Part shown: positions 1 to 9,863 of the stretch, in pieces
Position numbering within the stretch: the first letter of the stretch is position 1
How the letters are laid out: the number at the start of each line of letters is the position of its first letter
Source: CAVZZV01 sp963779845
Lineage (GTDB): Bacteria > Bacteroidota > Bacteroidia > Bacteroidales > GCA-2748055
Length of the DNA stretch: 64,000 nucleotides
Assembly (NCBI GenBank): GCA_963779845.1
Contig: CAVZZV010000005.1
Span: forward strand, 992,001-1,056,000
Reading direction: 5' to 3'
Made by a program: the position numbers and the translations under genes
The notes under the pieces: model-generated
The model's database searches: none
Seen by the model: the letters and a program-made list of their open reading frames with translations, nothing else
What the model was told of the DNA's origin: nothing

Positions 1-1
1 T

Positions 2-1345
2 GCTGAGGGAGATATGCTTGCCGCTCTCGGTCTACGTTATGGAAGCGACGATGCTACAGATTTTTCCACGGAAATCCATAAAACCATTGCCCTCGAAGCT
101 TACCGGTCCTCGACCGTTATGGCAAAAGAACGTGGAGCTTTCAAATTTTTCGATGCCCGGCGTGAGAAAGATAATCCTTTTATCCTGAGGTTGAAAAATG
201 AAGATGAAGACCTATACGAGGAGATGGTAAAAAATGGCCGGAGAAATATCTCGCTCCTTACCATAGCCCCCACCGGTACGACAAGCCTGATGACCCAAAC
301 CACATCGGGCATAGAACCTGTATTTCTGCCGGTATACAGCAGAAGACGGAAAGTCAATCCCAATGATAAGGACACAAAGGTAAATTTTATAGACGAGGTG
401 GGTGATAGCTGGGAAGAATACAATGTCTTTCATCATAAATTCGTTACGTGGCTGGAAATTAACGGATACGATGTGAAAAAGGTCATGAAATATGATTCAG
501 AGGAGATAAAGGAGATAGTGGCCAAATCCCCCTATTTTAAAGCCACTTCAAACGATGTGGATTGGGCTTCCAAGGTGAAGATGCAAGGCAAAATACAAAA
601 ATGGGTAGACCATTCAATCAGTGTCACCATTAACCTGCCAAATGAGGTAAAGGAAGAACTGGTTGGGGAATTGTATATAAAAGCCTGGGAGAACGGCTGC
701 AAGGGGGTTACAGTTTATCGCGATGGCTCCCGCTCCGGGGTATTAATATCCTCCGACGACAAAAATAAACGCTTAAATGAATTGCTTGCCGACAGGCCCC
801 GTCCGGTTAGGCCCAGGATTCTCGAAGCTGAAATCCTACGTTTCACCCATAACAATGAAAAATGGATTGCCTTTATCGGAATACTGGAGGATCGCCCCTA
901 TGAAATATTTACCGGTTGCCAGGACGATGATATGTTCCCCATTCCCAAGCGAATAACCAAAGGTCAAATCATCAAGAATAAAGATGATCAAGGGGTGACC
1001 CGCTACGATTTTCAATATACCGATAAGTATGGGTATAAAAATACTATGGGTGGACTCTCCCATCAATTCAATAAGGAATATTGGAACTATGCCAAACTGA
1101 TCTCCGGGGTTCTTCGTTATGGTATGCCCCTTGAAGATGTGGTAAATCTTGTCCATTCGTTGCGTCTCGACAGTGATGCGATCACCACCTGGTCGGCGGG
1201 TGTTGTAAGGGCCCTGAAAAGGTATGTCCCAAATGGTACCAAAGCCAGAGGGATGGAAAAATGCCAGGAATGTGGGTCAGAAGATCTCGTGTATGAAGAA
1301 GGTTGCCTGAAATGTACCTCCTGCGGGAATTCAAAATGCGGATAA
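2..1345 (+). CDS. nrdJ: Adenosylcobalamin-dependent ribonucleotide reductase (class II), C-terminal part
   Basis: The frame is open from the left edge, so the N-terminal part lies outside the window. Class II reductases make deoxyribonucleotides with a B12-derived radical and need no oxygen. Visible here are the large-subunit segment APTGTTS (about residue 85), the end of the catalytic barrel (YRDGSRSGVL, about 237), a TSCPD-type domain (about 265-405), and a C-terminal zinc-ribbon tail with cysteine pairs (CQECG, CTSCGNSKCG) of the kind that re-reduces the active site. The first ATG at 14 is internal. No partner subunit gene follows, as expected for class II. Family assignment is firm; B12 dependence is inferred from the TSCPD and zinc-tail architecture. 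Confidence 0.93.
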   Translation, partial: AEGDMLAALGLRYGSDDATDFSTEIHKTIALEAYRSSTVMAKERGAFKFFDARREKDNPFILRLKNEDEDLYEEMVKNGRRNISLLTIAPTGTTSLMTQTTSGIEPVFLPVYSRRRKVNPNDKDTKVNFIDEVGDSWEEYNVFHHKFVTWLEINGYDVKKVMKYDSEEIKEIVAKSPYFKATSNDVDWASKVKMQGKIQKWVDHSISVTINLPNEVKEELVGELYIKAWENGCKGVTVYRDGSRSGVLISSDDKNKRLNELLADRPRPVRPRILEAEILRFTHNNEKWIAFIGILEDRPYEIFTGCQDDDMFPIPKRITKGQIIKNKDDQGVTRYDFQYTDKYGYKNTMGGLSHQFNKEYWNYAKLISGVLRYGMPLEDVVNLVHSLRLDSDAITTWSAGVVRALKRYVPNGTKARGMEKCQECGSEDLVYEEGCLKCTSCGNSKCG

Positions 1346-1476
1346 GATTCAGAAAACGACTGGCGGTAAAATTTTTTTTCAGGATACCATCCCTTAGATT
1401 TGAACCTCAATTCTGGAAGTTTTAAAATTTAATGCTAATTTAAAGTATTGTTCATCTGTCAAAAATATTTAGAATA

Positions 1477-1484
1477 TACTTTTG
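1477..1484 (+). promoter_or_regulatory. Bacteroidota -7 box (TACTTTTG)
   Basis: A perfect match to the Bacteroidota TAnnTTTG -7 element, 51 bases before the TonB receptor start. No good -33 TTG is seen at the usual spacing, so support is from the -7 box and its position only. Confidence 0.5.
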
Positions 1485-1534
1485 CCCTTCTCTGTTGTTT
1501 GGATCATTAATTATTTACCCTTATTCCTATACCC

Positions 1535-4500
1535 ATGAAAATGAAAAACCTTTTATTGAGCCTCTTTACGCTTCTCCTCAGTGGAACGCTAGCTTTAGCC
1601 CAGGTAACTACCTCAGGGATTAGCGGTACAGTCACTTCAGGCCCGGGGGTGAAACTGCCGGGCGCGGCAGTTATCGCAGTTCATGAACCCTCAGGAACCC
1701 AATATGGCACCACTACCAATAGTGATGGACGATTTTCACTTCAGGGTATGCGTACGGGAGGGCCCTACACGGTTACCGTTTCTTTTGTGGGTTATTCGAC
1801 CGGAATATTTACGGATATTAGCTTGTATCTCGGGGAAACCTTTATCCTGAACGCAAACCTGAAAGAAAGTACCTTCGAGGTGGGAGAAGTGACTGTTATT
1901 GGGGCAAGGCCTTCGAAATTCGGCATTAGTAAAACCGGGGCAACCACCAATATTTCCAATGAACAATTGACCTCTATGCCCACCATTAACAGAAGTATTT
2001 CCGACATTACCCGTATGTCTCCCTATACCAATGGGATGAGTATTGCGGGAGGTGACGGACGTTCCACTAACTTCACGGTCGACGGTGCCAATTTTAATAA
2101 CAACTTCGGATTGGGCTCTGGTCTCCCCGGGGGAGGAAATCCAATCTCCCTGGATGCCATAGAAGAAATTCAGGTTGTTATTGCCCCTTTTGATGTTCGC
2201 CAGACCAATTTTATTGGAGGGGGCATAAACGCAATCACAAAATCAGGAACCAATAATTTCAAAGGATCCGCCTACACCTACTTTAACAACCAGAATATGC
2301 GGGGCAATAAAATCGGAGATGTTGATTTTGGAGAGCGCCCAAAAGAATCGAGAAAAATTTATGGCGCAACCCTCGGAGGACCTATCATAAAAAATAAATT
2401 GTTCTTTTTCGTGAATGGCGAATATGAAATACGCCCCGGTCAAGTGGTAACCTGGAGACCTTCTGAAAATGGGATTGCCAATCCCGACCTTTCACTCTCT
2501 CGCACCAGCATTTCAGATATGGAAAGTGTAAAGCAGCATTTGATATCTCAATATGGTTACAATCCTGGTTCATTCAGTGATTATCCTGCTGATGAAAGCA
2601 ACAGAAAACTTTTGGCCCGGATCGACTGGAATATCAATGATGCCAATAAACTGAGTGTACGCTATAATTATACCAAAAACCAGGCTTGGAACCCTACCAA
2701 TGGCAATTCAACAGATGGGGGTTTCCGTAACAGGTCCATGGATCGTATTTCGCAATATTCAATGGCTTTTTCTAACTCTCTTTATTCCATGGATAATATC
2801 GTCAACTCCGTTTCTTTGGATTTGAACAGCAGGATTTCAGACAAAATTTCCAATCAGTTTCTTACTACCTATTCAAAAATACAGGATATGCGGGGTTCGA
2901 ACTCTTCCCCCTTTCCCTTTATCGATATTATGAACGGGGTCACAACGGATGGGAAACAGATTCTCGAACCCTATATGTCTGCCGGTTATGAACTGTTCAC
3001 ATGGAATAATGGAGTGAATAACAATACCTTCAACCTGATTGACAACCTGACCTATAATTTGAGCAGTCATAAAATTACCGGCGGAATTAGTTTTGAACAC
3101 CAAATTGCGAACAACTCCTATATGCGAAACGGCACCGGTTATTATCGTTATGCCAGTGTGGATGATTTCCTGAATCAAGCGGCACCCAGAGACTTTGCCT
3201 TGACCTATGGTTACGATGGCGAACAAAATCCGGCTGCTGAAGTGGCTTTTAATCAATTGGGGTTCTATGTGCAGGATGACTGGAATCTTACTTCGGATTT
3301 TAAACTCATGGTTGGAATTCGTGCTGATTATTTGAAATATGAAGACAATATTATTACCAATAATGCCATTTACGCATTGGATTTTGGAGGTAAAAAAATC
3401 AATACCGGTGAATGGCCCGCTGCAAATGTTCAGTTTTCCCCACGGATTGGATTCTCATGGGATGTTAATGGGGACCAATCGTTTAAGGTTCGTGGAGGAA
3501 CCGGTATTTTTGCAGGAAGATTACCGCTGGTATTCTTTACCAACATGCCCACCAACTCCGGAATGGTACAAGGGAGTTATGCTGCCGTAACCAAGTATGG
3601 TTCTGACGGGACCATCACAAGTGTTGATCCCATATTGGCCTCTCTGGCAGGACCCATGCTTACCGATGTGGATGAAATGATTCAAACCTTGAATCTCCCC
3701 AATACCATAACTCCCGAGGCAGGAGTTTTGCCGCGCGATATAAACGCGGTAGACCCCGCTTTCAAAATGCCACAGGTATGGAAAACTTCCCTGGCTTTTG
3801 ATTACGAGCTTCCGGCTTCATTTCCTTTATCCCTCACTTTGGAAGGCATTTATACTAAAAATTTAAATGGGGTAATGCTTGAAAATTACAATCTAAAAGA
3901 GCCGGATGCTACCTGGGAGCGTTTTTCAGGACCTGATAACCGATATATGTATCCGGCTCCCGCTGACCTCACCTATACCTCTGAAAATGCCTACGTGCTG
4001 GCAAATAACAGTGAAGGATGGGGGGCTATCGGAAATATTACCCTGAATGCAGAACCGGTTAAATATTTGAGGTTGATGGCTGCCTATACCTATACAGAAT
4101 CACAGGAGATTTCCGGCATGCCCGGTAGTAATGCCGCTTCTGCCTATAATGGACTTCTTGAAATTAACGGCCCCCATCTGCCTGATCTCCAACGTTCGGA
4201 GTATGTAATTCCCAGCAGGGCCATTGCTTCTGCTTCCTATAGAATACCCTGGTTGAATAAATCGCTAAAATCTTCAACGATAATTGATATCTTCTATTCC
4301 GGGTATTCCGCCGGAGGGTTCAGTTATACCTATTCAAACGATATGAATGGTGATGGATATGCCTCTGATTTGATATACATTCCGGAAGCCAAAGGAGATA
4401 TCCAATTTGTCAGCCAGGCAGATGAAGATGCTTTCTTCAACTTTATGGAACAGGATGAATACCTGAAATCCCATAAAGGACAGTATGCAGAGGCATACAA

Positions 4501-4840
4501 GGTAATGGCACCCTGGGTACATCGTTTTGATTTCCGTATAGCCCAGGATTTCAGTATAAATGCCGGTGCCACCCAACATACTTTGCAGCTGAGCGTTGAC
4601 ATTTTAAACTTCGGGAATTTACTAAATAGCAAATGGGGAGTAAGTAAGAACATGGTTTCTGCAAACAATGGCCAGATTTTAAAATACGAAGGCACAGATG
4701 CCTCCAATGTTCCGGGTTTCTCTATGGTTAAAATTGAAGATGCTGAAGGTGCCATGGTCTACCCGACCGAATCTTTCACTCCTTATCTAAATTATAATCA
4801 AACCTGGAAATTGCAGATCGGGGCGCGGTACTTCTTCTGA
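1535..4840 (+). CDS. TonB-dependent receptor with N-terminal carboxypeptidase-regulatory-like domain (Oar-like)
   Basis: An outer-membrane beta-barrel receptor of 1101 residues. A clear signal peptide ends near ALAQ (residue 23). A CarboxypepD_reg-like beta-sandwich follows at about 25-110 (GISGTVTSG start). Next come the plug domain (about 125-240, with FTVDGANFNNNFG) and a long barrel ending in an aromatic terminus (ARYFF). It resembles the Oar/OmpA-related branch more than SusC, and no SusD gene is adjacent. The substrate cannot be read from sequence. It stands alone between a -7 box and a strong terminator, so it is probably monocistronic. Confidence 0.9.
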   Translation: MKMKNLLLSLFTLLLSGTLALAQVTTSGISGTVTSGPGVKLPGAAVIAVHEPSGTQYGTTTNSDGRFSLQGMRTGGPYTVTVSFVGYSTGIFTDISLYLGETFILNANLKESTFEVGEVTVIGARPSKFGISKTGATTNISNEQLTSMPTINRSISDITRMSPYTNGMSIAGGDGRSTNFTVDGANFNNNFGLGSGLPGGGNPISLDAIEEIQVVIAPFDVRQTNFIGGGINAITKSGTNNFKGSAYTYFNNQNMRGNKIGDVDFGERPKESRKIYGATLGGPIIKNKLFFFVNGEYEIRPGQVVTWRPSENGIANPDLSLSRTSISDMESVKQHLISQYGYNPGSFSDYPADESNRKLLARIDWNINDANKLSVRYNYTKNQAWNPTNGNSTDGGFRNRSMDRISQYSMAFSNSLYSMDNIVNSVSLDLNSRISDKISNQFLTTYSKIQDMRGSNSSPFPFIDIMNGVTTDGKQILEPYMSAGYELFTWNNGVNNNTFNLIDNLTYNLSSHKITGGISFEHQIANNSYMRNGTGYYRYASVDDFLNQAAPRDFALTYGYDGEQNPAAEVAFNQLGFYVQDDWNLTSDFKLMVGIRADYLKYEDNIITNNAIYALDFGGKKINTGEWPAANVQFSPRIGFSWDVNGDQSFKVRGGTGIFAGRLPLVFFTNMPTNSGMVQGSYAAVTKYGSDGTITSVDPILASLAGPMLTDVDEMIQTLNLPNTITPEAGVLPRDINAVDPAFKMPQVWKTSLAFDYELPASFPLSLTLEGIYTKNLNGVMLENYNLKEPDATWERFSGPDNRYMYPAPADLTYTSENAYVLANNSEGWGAIGNITLNAEPVKYLRLMAAYTYTESQEISGMPGSNAASAYNGLLEINGPHLPDLQRSEYVIPSRAIASASYRIPWLNKSLKSSTIIDIFYSGYSAGGFSYTYSNDMNGDGYASDLIYIPEAKGDIQFVSQADEDAFFNFMEQDEYLKSHKGQYAEAYKVMAPWVHRFDFRIAQDFSINAGATQHTLQLSVDILNFGNLLNSKWGVSKNMVSANNGQILKYEGTDASNVPGFSMVKIEDAEGAMVYPTESFTPYLNYNQTWKLQIGARYFF

Positions 4841-4865
4841 TTTCCGGTTAAAACCCTTTTAATTA

Positions 4866-4897
4866 AAAAGGCCATCCTTCCGGATAGCCTTTTTTTG
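4866..4897 (+). terminator. Bidirectional Rho-independent terminator
   Basis: Stem AGGC-C-ATCC / GGAT-A-GCCT around a TTCC loop, with an A-run on the left and a T-run on the right. It lies between the convergent TonB receptor and GumN genes and could serve both. Confidence 0.85.
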
Positions 4898-4915
4898 TTT
4901 CTCTTTGCCTTTGCT

Positions 4916-5800
4916 TTACTTTTCGGGAAAAAGGGCTTTTACCTGGTAACCTTTTTCTCTTAACTGCCCGATCAACCCATGTTCCCCGGCCAAATGGGCC
5001 GCCCCTACCGCAACGAAGCAACTCTCATCCTCCATAAGTTCACACAGCCTGGGAACCCAGGTTGTGTTGCGTGAAATTAAAAGCTGCTCTTCCAATTGTG
5101 CCGTATTAGTATCTTCCAACAATTTTTTTGCCATGGAATAAATGTCCTGACTTTTATACAGAGAAAGCATTTCATCGAAGGAAGATTTCTTCAATTCATT
5201 GATCTCAAAGAACATCCTGACCTGTTCCTTCTCAGGAATAGAATCAAATATGGCTAATTGAAACTCGAAACTTTCCAGGCCAATCACGGGAATATCCTTT
5301 TTTTTCGCGATTTTATTAAAATACAGGTCATACCCTTCTATTTTCTTTCCGATGATTTCAGGGATAAGGGCGGAATATACCGCAAAGGGCTTCATCTTAA
5401 GATAAGCATTGAAAAACATTTCCTTTACTTTAAGCGAATCAAGAATAAAATTTTTGAATATTTCAAATTCCCCTTCAGAGGGAAAAAAATCCTTCAGACT
5501 TTCTCCTTCCGGTAGCATGAGCATCCGTGCCCATTGCATTTGAGTGCTCAGGGGCACATCAATGTCAACCTCAAGGACTAACAGATCACTACTTTTAAGC
5601 TTCTCATCAGCCGTAGGGTAAACTTCAAAATCCTCTTTTGGCATAATATGAATTGTTCCAAAAAGCCAGGAAGATTTTTTCAGTCCGTTCCCACTAATTT
5701 CCCATAAAAGAGATTTTTCTCCTGAGCTCTGGGCAGAAACGAAGGAGCCCCAAAGAAAGATAATGATTATCGATAAAGCTGATTTCCCGGTTGTTTTCAT
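4916..5800 (-). CDS. TraB/GumN family protein (secreted)
   Basis: 294 residues with an N-terminal signal peptide (hydrophobic IIIIFLWGSF, cleavage near VSAQ). The two short conserved motifs of the TraB/PrgY/GumN/Tiki superfamily are both present: GTIH near residue 48 and GAAH near 267, the latter followed by the C-terminal GLIGQLREKGYQV segment. Distant relatives include metal-dependent peptidases (Tiki), but activity is unproven for bacterial GumN proteins. It starts one base after the kbl stop codon on the same strand, so it is probably co-transcribed with kbl; a functional link is not evident. Confidence 0.87.
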   Translation of the reverse strand: MKTTGKSALSIIIIFLWGSFVSAQSSGEKSLLWEISGNGLKKSSWLFGTIHIMPKEDFEVYPTADEKLKSSDLLVLEVDIDVPLSTQMQWARMLMLPEGESLKDFFPSEGEFEIFKNFILDSLKVKEMFFNAYLKMKPFAVYSALIPEIIGKKIEGYDLYFNKIAKKKDIPVIGLESFEFQLAIFDSIPEKEQVRMFFEINELKKSSFDEMLSLYKSQDIYSMAKKLLEDTNTAQLEEQLLISRNTTWVPRLCELMEDESCFVAVGAAHLAGEHGLIGQLREKGYQVKALFPEK

Positions 5801-5801
5801 A

Positions 5802-6995
5802 TTATTTTACAATTACATTTAACTCTTTCCCTACTTTTCTAAATGCAGCAATAGCCTTATTAAGATGTTCCCGGGTATGGGCTGCAGATATCTGTACCCT
5901 GATCCTGGCTTTTTCTTTTGGCACAACCGGATAATAAAATCCGATAACATAAATCCCCTCGTCAAGAAGTTTTGCAGCGAATTGTTGCGAAAGAGCAGCG
6001 TCGTAGAGCATAACCGCACAGATGGCCGATTCTGAAGGTCGGAGATCAAAACCAGCCTCCTTCATTTTCGAAAAGAAAAAGGCGGTATTTTCATGCAAGC
6101 GATCCTGCAATTCATTGGATTCTCCCATAATATCGAAAACACGGATTCCAGCGTTGACCACAGCCGGAGGAAGAGAGTTTGAGAAGAGATAGGGTCGTGA
6201 CCGCTGCCTTAGTAAGTCTATAATTTCTTTTCTTCCCGTGGTAAATCCCCCGATAGCTCCCCCGAAAGCTTTACCCAGGGTGCCGGTAATGATATCCACT
6301 TCGCCCCGGATATTAAATAATTCGGTAACCCCCCGGCCCCTTTCCCCGACCACTCCCGCAGAATGACATTCATCGACCATTACCAGCGCATCATATTTCC
6401 TGGCAAGTTCAACTATTTCTCCTACAGGGGCAACATGCCCATCCATTGAGAAAACACCATCCGTGACAATGAGCCTGAAGCGCTGTGCCCCCGCCTCTTT
6501 CAGTTTTGCTTCCAGATCCGCCATATCAGCGGATTTGTAACGATATCTTTGGGCCTTGCAAAGGCGTACTCCATCTATAATGGAAGCGTGATTTAATTCA
6601 TCGGAAATAATAGCATCCTCTTCACCCAGCAACGGCTCGAAAATACCCCCATTGGCATCGAAGCAGGCAGCATACAAAATCGTACCCTCCGTTCCAAAAT
6701 AGGCAGATATTTTGTTCTCCAGTTCCAGGTGCAAATCGGTTGTGCCACAAATAAAACGAACGGAAGACATGCCAAATCCATGACTTTCCAATCCTTCTCT
6801 GGCCGCTTGGATCAACTCAGAATGGGAAGAAAGTCCCAGGTAATTGTTTGCACAAAAATTGATTACCTCCTTACCACTATCCAGCCTGATCCTCGCCTGC
6901 TGAGGGGATACAATAATCCTTTCCTGCTTATAAAGTCCGGCTTCCCTTATATCGTCAAGCTCTTTTTTCAAATGGTCTTTGATTTTTCCATACAT
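5802..6995 (-). CDS. kbl: Glycine C-acetyltransferase (2-amino-3-ketobutyrate CoA ligase)
   Basis: A PLP enzyme of the alpha-oxoamine synthase family. It cleaves 2-amino-3-ketobutyrate with CoA to glycine and acetyl-CoA. Length (397) is standard. The PLP-binding lysine is K242 in TGTLGKAFGG; upstream are VDECHSAGV (about 208-216) and the N-terminal FCANNYLGL. The threonine dehydrogenase gene lies 134 bases upstream on the same strand and makes its substrate, so the two form the two-step threonine-to-glycine route. Other alpha-oxoamine synthases (BioF, HemA, SPT) are less likely given that neighbour. Confidence 0.95.
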   Translation of the reverse strand: MYGKIKDHLKKELDDIREAGLYKQERIIVSPQQARIRLDSGKEVINFCANNYLGLSSHSELIQAAREGLESHGFGMSSVRFICGTTDLHLELENKISAYFGTEGTILYAACFDANGGIFEPLLGEEDAIISDELNHASIIDGVRLCKAQRYRYKSADMADLEAKLKEAGAQRFRLIVTDGVFSMDGHVAPVGEIVELARKYDALVMVDECHSAGVVGERGRGVTELFNIRGEVDIITGTLGKAFGGAIGGFTTGRKEIIDLLRQRSRPYLFSNSLPPAVVNAGIRVFDIMGESNELQDRLHENTAFFFSKMKEAGFDLRPSESAICAVMLYDAALSQQFAAKLLDEGIYVIGFYYPVVPKEKARIRVQISAAHTREHLNKAIAAFRKVGKELNVIVK

Positions 6996-7129
6996 GATTT
7001 AGCGATTTAAAATATTGTTGATTTTTCACCCTTTTGTATTCCCTTTTAACTCTTCGGAACCTGGGGTCTTCCTTCCGTTAAACTGCACAGAAAATCAGCG
7101 ATGCAATTTCCAAAAGGGGACCAGGGAGG

Positions 7130-8095
7130 TCAGTACAAGTTTTGACTTTCTATCTTCTTTCCCACCTCTCTTATCATGATCTCCGTTACCCGTTTCAAAT
7201 CATATTGATAATTAAATCCCCATTCTTCCCGGGCAACCGTGTCGTCGAGGCTTTGTGGCCAGCTATCGGCAATGGCCTGCCGGAAATCATCCCGATAGGA
7301 AATCTTAAAAGAGGGGATATGTTGACGAATGGCGCGAAATGCTTCCTCAGGGGTCATGCTGAATCCGCCCAGGTTATAGGCACTGTGGACAGACAAGTCG
7401 GATCTTTCGGCTTCCATGAGTTGAATGGTGGCATGGATGGCATCAGGCATAAACAACATTGGGAGTGCTGTATTTGCAGACAAAAAACATTCATACGAGC
7501 CCTTTCTTAGAGCGTCATAATAAATTTCAACGGCATAATCCGTTGTACCGCCCCCAGCTTCAGTTTTGTAGGAAATAAGCCCTGGATAACGGATACTACG
7601 AACATCCACCCCGAACTTATTATGGTAATAATCGCACCATCTTTCTCCGGCAAGTTTGGAAATCCCATAAACTGTAATGGGCTCCATAATAGTTAACTGC
7701 GGGGTATTAAGCCTTGGTGTGCCCGGGCCAAAAACCGCGATTGAACTTGGCCAGAAAACTTTTTTCACATCTTCGACCATCTTTGCGATTTCGAGCACAT
7801 TCATGAGGCTCTCCATATTAATATGCCATGCCTGGAGTGGCAATTTTTCCGCGTTACCCGAAAGTACCGCCGCAAGGTGATAAATCTGGGTAATTTTATT
7901 CCGTATTATGAAATGAATCAATTGTTTGTCGTCCATTACATCCAGAATCTGGAATGGACCTTCCCCAATGAGCTCTGGAGACGCAGGTTTTATATCCGTG
8001 GCATAAACACTTGCGTTGCCATATATATTTCTTAATTCAGTGACCAGTTCAGAACCAATTTGGCCTGCGGCACCAATGACCATTATTCTATCCAT
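7130..8095 (-). CDS. tdh: L-threonine 3-dehydrogenase, SDR/epimerase type
   Basis: 321 residues of the extended short-chain dehydrogenase fold. The NAD-binding motif GAAGQIG is at the N terminus, WPSSIAVFGP holds the catalytic Ser region, and YGISK is the Tyr-x-x-x-Lys motif. The closest functional class is the epimerase-like threonine dehydrogenase known from Bacteroidota, which oxidises L-threonine to 2-amino-3-ketobutyrate. The next gene, kbl, uses that product. ATG at 8095 is chosen over a TTG one codon upstream. Without kbl beside it, the call would be only NAD-dependent epimerase/dehydratase. Confidence 0.9.
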   Translation of the reverse strand: MDRIMVIGAAGQIGSELVTELRNIYGNASVYATDIKPASPELIGEGPFQILDVMDDKQLIHFIIRNKITQIYHLAAVLSGNAEKLPLQAWHINMESLMNVLEIAKMVEDVKKVFWPSSIAVFGPGTPRLNTPQLTIMEPITVYGISKLAGERWCDYYHNKFGVDVRSIRYPGLISYKTEAGGGTTDYAVEIYYDALRKGSYECFLSANTALPMLFMPDAIHATIQLMEAERSDLSVHSAYNLGGFSMTPEEAFRAIRQHIPSFKISYRDDFRQAIADSWPQSLDDTVAREEWGFNYQYDLKRVTEIMIREVGKKIESQNLY

Positions 8096-8178
8096 CAAAT
8101 TTTATTAGAAATACCGTAACGAAAATAGAAAGAAGTTTCCAGCAAAAAAATGTTTAACAACAATAAACCAAACTTTGT

Positions 8179-8208
8179 TAACTTTGTAATGAATTACGGG
8201 TAGGTTTG
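8179..8208 (+). promoter_or_regulatory. Two candidate -7 boxes before the DUF4296 gene
   Basis: TAACTTTG (8179-8186) and TAGGTTTG (8201-8208) both match TAnnTTTG. The second lies only 11 bases before the proposed TTG start. Neither has a -33 TTG at 19-21 bases, so which one is used cannot be told. Confidence 0.4.
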
Positions 8209-8218
8209 AATAAACGTT

Positions 8219-8605
8219 TTGCTCTTGAATAAAATTTTATCTCTATTATTTTTAGTGCTTTTTATAGCCTCCTGCCAGGACGATCCGACTAAAATGGATA
8301 AACGATACCTGATTAGCCGAAATAAGTTTGTCAATATTCTGGTAGATATGCATACCATGGATGCGATAATGAATGGCTCAGAATATTACCGAAAATACGA
8401 GGCAGGGGATTCGGTAAATATCTATCAGGAAATTTTTGATAAATATGACGTCTCCAAAGCTGATTTTGATTCAACCATTGTATCTTATACCCGCCGTCCG
8501 GACTTATATATGAATGTTTACGACGAGGTAATACTTCGTTTAAATCTTGCCCTCGATAAGCTCCATGACAATGAACCTTCTTTTGAAAAAAATGTCGAAA
8601 AATAA
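8219..8605 (+). CDS. DUF4296 domain-containing lipoprotein
   Basis: 128 residues. The N terminus is a lipoprotein signal (LLFLVLFIASC) with the acylated cysteine at residue 19. The remainder matches the small Bacteroidota-specific DUF4296 family (helical, with conserved YLISRNKFVNILVDMH and a DVSKADFDSTI segment). Function is unknown. No ATG precedes the signal peptide; the start is TTG at 8219 or TTG at 8225. It is followed 11 bases later by an amidohydrolase gene, so the two are likely one transcript. Confidence 0.82.
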   Translation: MLLNKILSLLFLVLFIASCQDDPTKMDKRYLISRNKFVNILVDMHTMDAIMNGSEYYRKYEAGDSVNIYQEIFDKYDVSKADFDSTIVSYTRRPDLYMNVYDEVILRLNLALDKLHDNEPSFEKNVEK

Positions 8606-8616
8606 TATCGAATGCA

Positions 8617-9810
8617 ATGCGCCCACGAAAGCTTTCGGCACATTTTATATTTGATGGAAAAGACCAATTCATCAAAAATGGTGTCCTGAACCTCGATGAG
8701 AATGGTACGGTCAGGGAATTGCGAAAGCCACTCTCGGAGGGACGGGAAGAAGCCGGCGTGGAATTTTACAGTGGAATAATAACCCCTGGTTTTATTAATG
8801 CTCATTGCCATATCGAATTATCCCATCTGAAAGGTCTGGCTCCGAAAGGAAAAGGGATGACACCCTTCCTGGAGACAGTGATTAAACACAGGGGAAGTGA
8901 GAAAGAAATTGTTGAAAAAGCGATGTTGAAGGCTGATTTGTCCATGCAAAAAGAGGGTATTGTGGCCGTCGGGGATGTATGTAATTCGGATGTGAGTTTT
9001 GACTTAAAATCTACCTCCCCGATCTATTATTACAATTTTCTTGAGGTATTGGGGATCGAAAAGGCCAAAGCGGAAAAAATTTTTAAGGAAGCCTGTTTAT
9101 TGCAGATAAGGGCCAAAAAGGTTTATGGGTTAGATGCATGCATTGTTCCTCACTCTGCCTATACGGTTTCCGAAAGACTTTTTGAATTGTTAAGAGAACA
9201 TTTGAACAAGCGCGAAAATATCATCTCTGTGCATAATCAGGAATCAGAGGAGGAGGAAGAATACATCCGGAATCATCAGGGTTTATTTTATGACCTTTTC
9301 AAGAAAATGGGGATGGATACAGGCGATCTCACACCCAAAAAAATAAGCCCTTTGGAATACCTTCAAAGGTCCCTGCCTGAAAAACCAAAGCGGCTCTACA
9401 TCCATAATGTTGAAACGAGCGAGGATGATATTCATCTTGCCCATCCGGATTTTAGCAATACCTATTGGGTGCTGTGCCCCTTGTCCAATCTCCACATTAG
9501 CGGAAAGCTTCCCTCTGGATTTTTCTTAGAACGATACCCGCAAAATGTTTGCATAGGCACCGATAGCCTGGCCTCAAACGATCAGCTATCTATTATAAAA
9601 GAACTTTTTACCCTTCAGGAACATTTCAGGGAAATATCTCTGGAGAAATTGCTCCGCTTTGCCTGCTTCAATGGAGCTCTTTCGCTGGGGATAGAATCCA
9701 GATTTGGAGCATTCGAACCGGGCATGAGGCCTGGGATTAATCTGATACACCATGCCGATTTAAAGAATTTGAAATTGAGTGGGGAGACAGGAGTTAGAGT
9801 TCTACGGTAA
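8617..9810 (+). CDS. Amidohydrolase family protein (metal-dependent hydrolase)
   Basis: 397 residues with the TIM-barrel amidohydrolase signature. The metal-binding HxH is in GFINAHCHIELSHL, further ligands are in VPHSAYTVS and SVHNQESEEE, and the catalytic aspartate is in GTDSLASND. It resembles the deaminase-like (SsnA/chlorohydrolase/guanine deaminase) branch. The substrate cannot be decided; a futalosine or aminofutalosine deaminase role is possible because mqnC is present in this genome, but that is only a guess. It follows the DUF4296 lipoprotein gene by 11 bases. Confidence 0.85.
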   Translation: MRPRKLSAHFIFDGKDQFIKNGVLNLDENGTVRELRKPLSEGREEAGVEFYSGIITPGFINAHCHIELSHLKGLAPKGKGMTPFLETVIKHRGSEKEIVEKAMLKADLSMQKEGIVAVGDVCNSDVSFDLKSTSPIYYYNFLEVLGIEKAKAEKIFKEACLLQIRAKKVYGLDACIVPHSAYTVSERLFELLREHLNKRENIISVHNQESEEEEEYIRNHQGLFYDLFKKMGMDTGDLTPKKISPLEYLQRSLPEKPKRLYIHNVETSEDDIHLAHPDFSNTYWVLCPLSNLHISGKLPSGFFLERYPQNVCIGTDSLASNDQLSIIKELFTLQEHFREISLEKLLRFACFNGALSLGIESRFGAFEPGMRPGINLIHHADLKNLKLSGETGVRVLR

Positions 9811-9836
9811 GTATCATTCTTTAAAAAGAATTTGCT

Positions 9837-9844
9837 TAATTTTG
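9837..9844 (+). promoter_or_regulatory. Bacteroidota -7 box (TAATTTTG)
   Basis: Perfect TAnnTTTG 20 bases before the aroA start codon. No clear -33 partner. Confidence 0.45.
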
Positions 9845-9863
9845 TGTTGATACCAAAAAAATA

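Noticed and set aside
1346..1534. Cobalamin riboswitch between nrdJ and the TonB receptor gene
   Set aside because: No B12-box-like conserved segment was found, and the region is short and AT-rich.
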